A stretch of DNA of 64,000 bases, taken from the NCBI GenBank assembly GCA_024707305.1, contig JANPZZ010000020.1:37005-101004 (forward strand), in the 5' to 3' direction. Shown here piece by piece: positions 57,281-64,000 of this stretch; positions within the stretch are counted from its first letter, which is position 1; every line of letters begins with the position of its first letter. The position numbers and the translations under genes were made by a program. Under the pieces are notes generated by a model. The model saw nothing but the letters and a program-made list of their open reading frames with translations, did not search any database and was not told where the DNA came from. Source of the stretch: Chitinophagaceae bacterium (GTDB lineage: Bacteria; Bacteroidota; Bacteroidia; Chitinophagales; Chitinophagaceae).

Positions 57281-58965
57281 TTAAAGATTTCCTTTTTTGA
57301 GTTCTTTTACGGCAAAGTCAACGGCTCTTGCTGTAAGTGCCATATACGTAAGTGAAGGGTTCACGCATGATGCAGAAGTCATACAGGCCCCATCGGTAAC
57401 AAACACATTGGGTGCTTCCCAAACCTGGTTGTTGCCATTCAATACCGATGATTTTTGGATCACGGCCCATACGTGCCGTTCCCATTTCATGTATACCCAT
57501 ACCTACTTCATAACCGCCATCATAAGTATGAACGTCTTTCACACCTGCTGCTTCCAGCATTTCTTTGGCATCATTCATCATATCCACCCGCATCTTCTTC
57601 TCGTTGTCTTTCAATTCCACGTCCATATCCAAAACGGGTAATCCCCATTTGTCCTTCACGTTTTTATTAAGCGTGATTTTGTTTTCGTGGTATGGCAACA
57701 TTTCGCCGAAGGCGGTAATGCCAATATTCCAGTTACCCGGTTCTGCCAATGTCTCTTTTAATGCAGCACCCACGGACATTTCCGCCACATTACGGCCCCA
57801 TCCTTCACGGCCGGCGCCACCCTGGTAACCAAATCCGCGAACATAATCTCGACGATCGTTATAGATATTACGGAAGCGTGGAACATACACACCCGTTGGT
57901 CTGCGTCCTTCGATATAATAATCATCAAATCCTTCTACACGTCCGCTCGCACCGCAACGGAAGTGGTGATCCATTACGTTGTGACCCAGTTGACCACTGC
58001 TACTGCCCAGCCCTTCAGGCCAGATATCCGTTGCAGAATTCATGAGTACCCACGTGGAATTAAATGCAGAAGCATTCAGGAAAACAATCTTCGCTTTATA
58101 CTCGTATGTCTGGTTGGTTTCTGCATCAAGTACTTCCACGCCTGTAGCTCGTTTTGTGTCTTTATCGTATAAAATTTTTGTAACGATAGAGAATGGGCGC
58201 AGCGTGAGATTACCCGTTGCCATGGCAGCAGGTAAAGTGGCAGATTGTGTACTGAAATAAGCTCCAAAAGGACAACCTCTCCAGCAGCGATTACGATACT
58301 GGCAATTCACGCGATTTTGCTCAGGTTTCGGCTGTGTGATATTTGCCGAACGTCCAATAAACATATGGCGGCTTCCTTTGTAATGTTGTTTGATGCGTGC
58401 CGCCACATCTTTTTTCAACAATGTTCATATCCATTGCCGGAAGGAATTCGCCATCAGGTAAAACTTCCAATCCTTCTTTGCTTCCCTGGATACCTGCAAA
58501 CTTTTCTGCATAGCTGTACCAGGGCAAGATCATCATAACGAATGGGCCAGTCTACGCCAATACCTTCTTTCAGGTTAGCTTCAAAATCCCATTTATTAAA
58601 GCGATAACTCTGGCGACCCCACATCAATGAACGACCGCCAACATGATAACCACGGAACCAGGAAAAAGGCTTGGTTTCAGTATAAGGACATTCTTTGTCT
58701 TTTACCCAGTAGTCAAGCGTTTCCTCACTCAACGGGTAATCTCTTTTTAATACGGGATAATCCTCTATCATTTGTTGTGTACGGCTGCCACGATGGGGAA
58801 TTCCCATTTTTCGGTATTTGCTGTTTTATAATCTACGCCATGTTTAATGTCACGACCGCGTTCCAGCATAATCGTCTTAAGCCCCATACGCGTCAGTTCC
58901 ATTGCGGCCCATCCACCACTGATGCCGGAGCCAACAACGATCGCGTCATAAGTATTATCTGCCAT
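57281..58965 (-). CDS. GMC-family oxidoreductase 2 (frameshifted four times)
   Basis: A close paralogue of the previous gene. It starts [20 protein letters not shown] and ends in [20 protein letters not shown]. Four indels break it, near 58800 (..[13 protein letters not shown] expected), 58525 (..[15 protein letters not shown]), 58410 in a T run (..[17 protein letters not shown]) and 57452 (..[16 protein letters not shown]). Corrected length is about 560 aa. It ends 3 bp before the start of GMC gene 1, so the two are co-transcribed and may form alternative catalytic subunits. Confidence 0.88.
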
Positions 58966-59030
58966 ATTGAGTGAATTTTTAAACTTTAATATTAATTGCT
59001 ACTATCTGAATTGCTATTTACTGTGAAATT

Positions 59031-59933
59031 TTATACATCACAAATTCTTACAGCTTCTTTCAAAGCTGCCAGTTTCTCTTCCTGAGTTTTTCCCGTTGGC
59101 ATAAATTCCTGCGCTACGTATCCTTTAAATCCTGTTGCAAGAATTGCTTTCATAATGGCAGGGTAGTATAATTCTTGCGATTCATTGATCTCATTGCGAC
59201 CTGGGACGCCCGCAGTATGATAATGCGCAATGTATTCATGATAACTACGGATAGTTTGAATAACGTCGCCTTCATCTACCTGCATGTGATAAATATCATA
59301 CAACAGTTTAAAGTTGGCTGAACCCAACTGTTTGCAAAAGTTCCACTCCCCAGGTTGTATGATCGCACATATAATCCTTATGATCCTTTTTGCTGTTGAG
59401 CAATTCCATCACAATAACCACATTGTGTTTTTCAGCCAGAGGGAGAATTTGTTTCAACCCTTTTACACAATTTTCCAAACCTGTTTTGTCATCCATTCCG
59501 TTGCGGTTGCCACTAAAACAAATCAGGTTGGTATATCCCGCTTCAGCTACCATCGGAATGGCTTCGGTATAATCTTTTATCAGTTGCTCATGAAACTTTG
59601 GATTATTCCATCCTTCAGTCAAACTTACTTTCCCGGCGATATAACACATGGAACAATGAAGGCCATGTTTTTTCAGTGTCGGCCAGTCTTTAGGAGCAAT
59701 CAGGTCAATAGCCGTCATTCCTATCTTTTTCGCTTCCACGCAAAGTTCTTCGAGTGGCATATTCCCATACGTCCACTGTGCCACAGAATGGTTAATATTT
59801 CCTTTCAAAGGAGTATCCTTTTGGTTGCTGGATGTGGTGGAGGCGATACAACTCATTGGACTCAGCGCTGCAGTGGCCAGGAGCCTGCTGCAAGTGTCTT
59901 TAATGCATCACGCCTGCTTGTTTTTTTATTCAT
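59031..59933 (-). CDS. Tat-exported hydroxypyruvate-isomerase-like TIM-barrel protein (frameshifted)
   Basis: The corrected frame starts at the ATG 59933 with MNKKTSRRDALKTLAAGSLA, a twin-arginine signal recovered by adding one C near 59872. The barrel has NHSVAQWTYGNMPLEELCVE, VVIVMELLNSKKDHKDYMCD and LLYDIYHMQVDEGDVIQTI, plus a C-terminal GYVAQEFMPTG. A second indel lies near 59320 (..GSANFKLLYD joins the preceding frame). It belongs to the hydroxypyruvate isomerase/AP_endonuc_2 family, about 300 aa, and sits between GMC gene 2 and the MFS genes. Confidence 0.85.
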
Positions 59934-59945
59934 TATTTACAATCC

Positions 59946-61229
59946 TTACAATTTACTAATCATTTGCCTTTTGGTACGACCGCTTATGTATTTAGTTTTT
60001 TCTTTATTTGAACTGTCGCGGAAAAACAATGTAAAAAAGATAAATACAAAAGCTGCTATGCCTCGCGGAATAAGCCAGATAGTTTGATAATCGTACAATT
60101 TATCTCCCAGTTTATAATGGTCCGAAACAAATCCGGCCACTTCAAATCCAACCAACATGCCTACGCCATAGGTCGCAAGTGTGATCAATCCCTGGGCGGC
60201 GCTTTTATACTTTTCACCTGCTTTCTGGTTGGTATAAATATAACCGGATACAAAAAAGAAATCATAACAAATGCCATGTAACGCGATCCCGGTAATCAAC
60301 AGAATAAATCCATCACCGGCATTGCCGTAGGCAAACAAAACATAACGGATCACCCAGGCCAGCATTCCCGCGAGTATGGTTTTCTTAAACCCAAATCTTT
60401 TAAAGAAATAGGGAAGTAGCAAAAGGAAAATGGCTTCAGATGCCTGTCCAATCGACATAAGGCCTGTGGCTTTTGTAACGCCGGTATTTTGCAAAAATTC
60501 ATTGGTGATCTGGTAATAAAATGCCAGTGGTACACAAATGAAAACGGCGGATAAAAAGAAAATAAGATAGTTTTTATCTGCCAGCAGTTTTAAAGCATCC
60601 AGCCCGAGAATCTCACTGATCTTAACTTTCTCATCTTTCGTTTTTACCGGTGGTGTTTTAGGCAATGTAAAACTGAATAAACCCAGCACAAGTGATGCTG
60701 TGCCCGCCATCATAAAAGTATTGCGCAACATGCCATCTGCAAGTCCCTGGCCCGTATCCCAACGGAATACATAACTTATCAACAAACCGGCAGTAATCCA
60801 TCCAATGGTACCCAGCATACGTACGCCTGAAAATTCTTTATCGGGATTTTCCATTTGGCGGAAGGCTACCGAATTAGAAAAAGCGATGGTGGGCATATAC
60901 AAAATCATATATGCCAGGGTAAACGGATAAAATTCAGCAACAGATTCAGCGCGATACATAAAAAACATGAGCGCAGCACCAACGAGGTGGAGCACTCCCA
61001 TGATTCTTTCGGCATTAAAATAGCGATCGGCGATTAAACCGATAATAAATGGTGCAATGATGGCACCCCACGATTGCGTGGAGAAAACCCTTGCACTTTC
61101 AGCACCTGTAGCATTCAAATTAGCACCCAGGAATGTTCCCAGGGAAACAAACCATGCGCCCCAGATAAAAAATTCCAGGAACATCATGGCGGATAGTTGT
61201 AAGCGGATACGTGACTTCATGGTGGACAT
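59946..61229 (-). CDS. MFS transporter of the nucleoside:H+ symporter family
   Basis: A 427-aa permease with twelve TM helices. It has RLQLSAMMFLEFFIWGAWFV, typical of the NHS family (NupG/XapB-like), then WGAIIAPFIIGLIADRYF and FSGVRMLGTIGWITAGLLIS. In Bacteroidota such members accompany sugar-oxidation loci and may carry sugars or keto-sugars instead of nucleosides. It ends 12 bp before the TIM-barrel gene and is intact. Confidence 0.85.
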   Translation of the reverse strand: MSTMKSRIRLQLSAMMFLEFFIWGAWFVSLGTFLGANLNATGAESARVFSTQSWGAIIAPFIIGLIADRYFNAERIMGVLHLVGAALMFFMYRAESVAEFYPFTLAYMILYMPTIAFSNSVAFRQMENPDKEFSGVRMLGTIGWITAGLLISYVFRWDTGQGLADGMLRNTFMMAGTASLVLGLFSFTLPKTPPVKTKDEKVKISEILGLDALKLLADKNYLIFFLSAVFICVPLAFYYQITNEFLQNTGVTKATGLMSIGQASEAIFLLLLPYFFKRFGFKKTILAGMLAWVIRYVLFAYGNAGDGFILLITGIALHGICYDFFFVSGYIYTNQKAGEKYKSAAQGLITLATYGVGMLVGFEVAGFVSDHYKLGDKLYDYQTIWLIPRGIAAFVFIFFTLFFRDSSNKEKTKYISGRTKRQMISKL

Positions 61230-61247
61230 TAAAATATAAGCACCTGA

Positions 61248-62536
61248 TTATGCAGTTGCTTTCTTTTTTATTACGCATATAAACATAGAGCATTGCAAAT
61301 GCTACCGTTAAAATAATTGGAATGACCATAGTAGCGTTAATAATCTCAGGACCTGCAGCAGTCTTTTTGCTTCATTTAGAGCCGCCTGCATTTCCGGTGT
61401 TGCAGTGGGCGCATTATACGCAGCGATATCTGCACCTGCAGGTAATTGCGCTGCTACTTTACTATCATAGAATTTACCCATGAAGATCATATATACCGAT
61501 ACCGCAAACATACCCGCGCCACCCATCAGGTTCAGCCCAACAGCACCCGTTTTTGGAAGGTTTTCTGCAACAAACCCCCAGCATGGTTGGCCAAAAATAA
61601 CATACACCAATGCCAAAGATTAACGCGCCTACATACACCATGGATCCGGTGCTATGACCGAGAATATACAATCCGATGGCAGATAAGATGGCAGAGATCA
61701 ACAATACACCCGTTGAAGAAAGTCGATGAACAACGGGTTCTGCAAGTCCGCGTCCAATCACCATTATACCGGTTGAGATGGTTAATATCAGCAATGCATT
61801 GTCTGTTACAGATTTCAATAATACATCAATCCATTGTCCGGTAAACAATTCAGTGATTGCTGTACCAAACATCAGGATTATCATTACAATAAATAACGGA
61901 TTGGCGAGTGAGCGATACATTTCGCTGCTGGAAATACCGGCAGCAACACGTTCGGTAACAGGGAACTTCAATTTCAGGAAAAAGATATCCATAGAGGAAT
62001 GTTGGAACCAGCATTAGTGCAACAAGGATTTGCCAGTTGCTTAACGCCTGGGTTGTTTCAACAGGCACTCCGAAATAATGTACAATGAGTGTGCCGATGA
62101 AAATACCGCCGGGGAACCACAAATGGAAGTGGTTCAGTTTGGTGGTTTTTTTTCTCGGGATAGAGTGCAGTTACCAGTGGGTTACATGCAGCCTCAACAG
62201 TACCGTTACCCATTCCAATAAACAGTGTGGAAATGAACAGGGTTGCGAAACCTGTTGCAAAAATGGTGAGTAATATACCTGCCAGGTGCAGCACAAATGC
62301 CATTACCAGCAATCGCTTCATCCCAATAATATCAACCAGGAAACCACCTATAATTACAGCCAGTGGGAAACCCAAAAAGCGGTACTGGTAATAATGCTGG
62401 CATCTTCCTGCGAAAGTCCAAACTCGGATTTCCAGGTTCCTAATAAGCCTGCGCGAATACCAAATGATAATGAGGTAACTAAAAGAGCCAGGCAGGAAGC
62501 GACAAATAATTGATTGCGGTGGGGGTTGGGTTGCAT
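61248..62536 (-). CDS. MFS transporter (multiply frameshifted)
   Basis: Five overlapping frames together form one permease of about 430 aa: HRNQLFVASCLALLVTSLSF then GIRAGLLGTWKSEFGLSQED; FPLAVIIGGFLVDIIGMKRL; VEAACNPLVTALYPEKK; LSNWQILVALMLVPTFLYGY; FGTAITELFTGQWIDVLL; GLNLMGGAGMFAVSVYMIF; and ILTVAFAMLYVYMRNKKKAT. Indels lie near 62370, 62145 (T8 run), 61985, 61605, 61355 and 61265. With the last corrected, the stop is at 61248-61250. It is the first gene of the minus-strand sugar-oxidation locus. Confidence 0.82.
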
Positions 62537-62750
62537 GTCGTTAGTCAGGTTTTATTTGATATATTTTACAAAAATACATTTTCAAAATTCCGCTACCTTT
62601 TTGATCTGTTTTGATAAACAATTCATGCGGGTGTTAAATACGGGAGAGAAACGTATTATGTAAAAACTTAAAACTATTAGAAAGTCTAAATGTACTATTT
62701 TTAAAATCATATTTATTTGGCACTTTCCAGAAAATATTCACAACTACACT

Positions 62751-62760
62751 AACAATTGTT
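62751..62760. promoter_or_regulatory. Palindrome AACAATTGTT before the Gfo/Idh/MocA gene
   Basis: A perfect 10-bp palindrome ending 3 bp before the start ATG, in the 227-bp AT-rich region between divergent genes. Its position suits a repressor that blocks the divergent sugar genes, but no regulator is shown. TTTGATCTGTTTTGATAAAC (62600-62619) upstream also looks like a repeated half-site. Confidence 0.35.
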
Positions 62761-62763
62761 TAC

Positions 62764-63936
62764 ATGATTAACAGAAAATTACGAATGGGAATGATCGGCG
62801 GTGGGCCGGGTGCATTTATTGGTGCAGTTCATCGCATTGCTGCGAATATGGATGGTGAAATTGAGTTGGTTTGCGGAGCATTCAGCAGTGATCCTGAAAA
62901 GTCAAAACAAACGGGTCAGGAATTGAATTTACCAATGAACCGGGTATATGGTTCGTATAAAGAAATGATACGGGCCGAAGCCGAATTGCCACCTTCAGAA
63001 CGTATGGACATCGTAAGCATCGTTACGCCCAACCATGTGCATTTTGAACCTGCAAAACTGGCGTTGGAAAAACGGGCGTTTCACGTTATTTTGGACAAAC
63101 CCCTTGCCTTTAACCTGGATGAGGCTAAAAAACTACATGAAATTGCTAAAAAAAGTCAACTGCAGTTTTGCCTTACACATACTTACACCGGTTATCCAAT
63201 GGTGAAAGAAGCCCGGCACTTTGTACAAAGTGGTAAACTCGGACGTATCCGAAAAATATATGTCGATTATCCGCAAGGCTGGCTGAGCCAGTTTCTCGAA
63301 GGCGCGGCGCCGGATTCGAAATCGTTCAAACAGGCATCATGGCGTACCGACCCAACACAAAGCGGCAGCGCTGGTGCCATGGGCGACATCGGCACACATG
63401 CTTTCAACCTCGCGGAATATGTTAGTGGCTTGAAAGTAACGCATATTTGTGCCGATATCAACATCGTCGTTGACGGACGTAAACTGGATGATGATGGAAC
63501 CGTAATGCTGAAGTTTGAAAACGGTGCAAGCGGATTTTTATATGCCACACAAGTTGCAGCAGGAGAAGAGAACAATACTAAAGTGCGTGTGTATGGAGAA
63601 AAAGGCGGAATAGAATGGAAACAGGAAGATGCCAATACACTGTTGGTGCGCTGGTTTGATAAGCCCGCTGAAATTTATCGCGCCGGAACGCCTTATCTTT
63701 CCAGTTTTGCAAAGCATAATATTCGCACACCTGCGGGACATCCGGAAGGATATCTTGAAGCATTTGCAAATCTTTATCGCAATTTTGCGCTTTGTGTGAA
63801 AGCACAAATTGCAGGCATCACTCCACAACCCGAATGGCTCGATTTCCCCGGCGTGGAAGATGGGCTACGCGGAATGGAATTTGTGGAGAAAGTTCTTGAA
63901 AGTGGGAAGAGCGAAATCAAATGGACAAAACTATAG
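62764..63936 (+). CDS. Gfo/Idh/MocA-family oxidoreductase
   Basis: A 390-aa NAD(P)-dependent sugar dehydrogenase. The N-terminal Rossmann part has MGMIGGGPGAFIGAVHRIAA and VTPNHVHFEPAKLALEKRAF, then DKPLAFNLDEAKKLHEIA with the conserved Lys-Pro. The C-terminal dimer domain has GAMGDIGTHAFNLAEYVSGL with the catalytic His. The gene is divergent from the MFS/TIM-barrel/GMC locus, consistent with one sugar-oxidation system. Octamer element B6 begins at its stop. Confidence 0.92.
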   Translation: MINRKLRMGMIGGGPGAFIGAVHRIAANMDGEIELVCGAFSSDPEKSKQTGQELNLPMNRVYGSYKEMIRAEAELPPSERMDIVSIVTPNHVHFEPAKLALEKRAFHVILDKPLAFNLDEAKKLHEIAKKSQLQFCLTHTYTGYPMVKEARHFVQSGKLGRIRKIYVDYPQGWLSQFLEGAAPDSKSFKQASWRTDPTQSGSAGAMGDIGTHAFNLAEYVSGLKVTHICADINIVVDGRKLDDDGTVMLKFENGASGFLYATQVAAGEENNTKVRVYGEKGGIEWKQEDANTLLVRWFDKPAEIYRAGTPYLSSFAKHNIRTPAGHPEGYLEAFANLYRNFALCVKAQIAGITPQPEWLDFPGVEDGLRGMEFVEKVLESGKSEIKWTKL

Positions 63937-64000
63937 GGAAAATGAGAAAATGAGGAAATGTGAAAATGTGAAAATGTCAAACATCGCAGCAGCATTTAAA
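63937..64000. repeat. Octamer intergenic element B6 (left half, cut by window end)
   Basis: GGGAAAATGAGAAAATGAGG, AAATGTGAAAATGTGAAAAT and further units directly follow the Gfo/Idh/MocA stop. Only the forward octamer half is in the window. Confidence 0.75.

Overview
The window looks like a chromosomal segment from a member of the Bacteroidota, most likely family Chitinophagaceae. Reasons: promoters of the Bacteroidota type (TAnnTTTG at -7, best seen upstream of rpsA as TTTG-N19-TATCTTTG), a PUR-alpha-like DUF3276 protein, LytS/LytTR pairs, OMP_b-brl_3 outer-membrane barrels, the Bacteroidota GlmU-like protein, and Gfo/Idh/MocA, TIM-barrel and GMC sugar-oxidation genes. Many clearly conserved genes carry single-base frameshifts, mostly in homopolymers (about 30 apparent indels in 17 genes). 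The sequence is therefore probably an incompletely polished long-read or metagenomic assembly, and broken frames are described here as one gene where the two halves clearly continue each other.

Layout. 0-10 kb: end of the ribosomal spc operon (rplO end, secY), a 0.9-kb heptamer-repeat array, then map, a BaiN-like flavoprotein, acyltransferases, rpsA and a LacI-type regulator. 10.1-20.2 kb: an accessory island beginning at tRNA-Ser(TGA). It has a degenerate copy of the tRNA 3' end, several uncharacterised genes, a dinB fragment, and a tight five-gene minus-strand operon. That operon encodes a SPARTA system (TIR-APAZ plus short Argonaute), a second TIR protein, a small membrane protein and a ThsB/DUF1863-type TIR protein. 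An HTH-gene fragment lies at the far edge. 20.3-25 kb: a membrane protein, a Crp/Fnr regulator divergent from a methyltransferase, a SulP transporter and YjdM. 25-32 kb: a secreted lipoprotein and the mutagenesis cassette imuA-imuB-dnaE2. 32-41 kb: an ABC exporter, PUR-alpha, pgi, a threonine aldolase, a LytS/LytTR pair and a second, 1.1-kb heptamer array. 41-50 kb: two paralogous outer-membrane barrels, yajQ, rpmE2, the GlmU-like protein and tpiA. 50-54 kb: two glycosyltransferases and a Wzx-type flippase. 54-64 kb: a sugar-oxidation locus with a Tat-exported TIM-barrel protein, a gluconate-2-dehydrogenase subunit-3-like protein, two GMC oxidoreductases, a second Tat-exported TIM-barrel protein, two MFS transporters and a divergent Gfo/Idh/MocA dehydrogenase.

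How the genes fit together. The most interesting unit is the immune operon at 15.3-19.6 kb. SPARTA is known to use an RNA-guided short Argonaute to trigger TIR-mediated NAD+ loss. Here three different TIR domains, each with its putative catalytic glutamate, are apparently co-transcribed with a predicted membrane effector, which suggests a composite NAD-based defence locus. The 54-64 kb locus resembles glucoside C3-oxidation systems (GMC flavoprotein plus small subunit, with 3-keto-sugar-processing TIM-barrel proteins).

Non-coding structure is unusually rich. Two heptamer (GATGNYC) arrays each carry five copies of a GTCCCG-palindrome core. Six intergenic elements are built from degenerate octamers (GTGGAAAT and its complement) around a shared core. 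These elements create many false open reading frames and sit between genes throughout the backbone.
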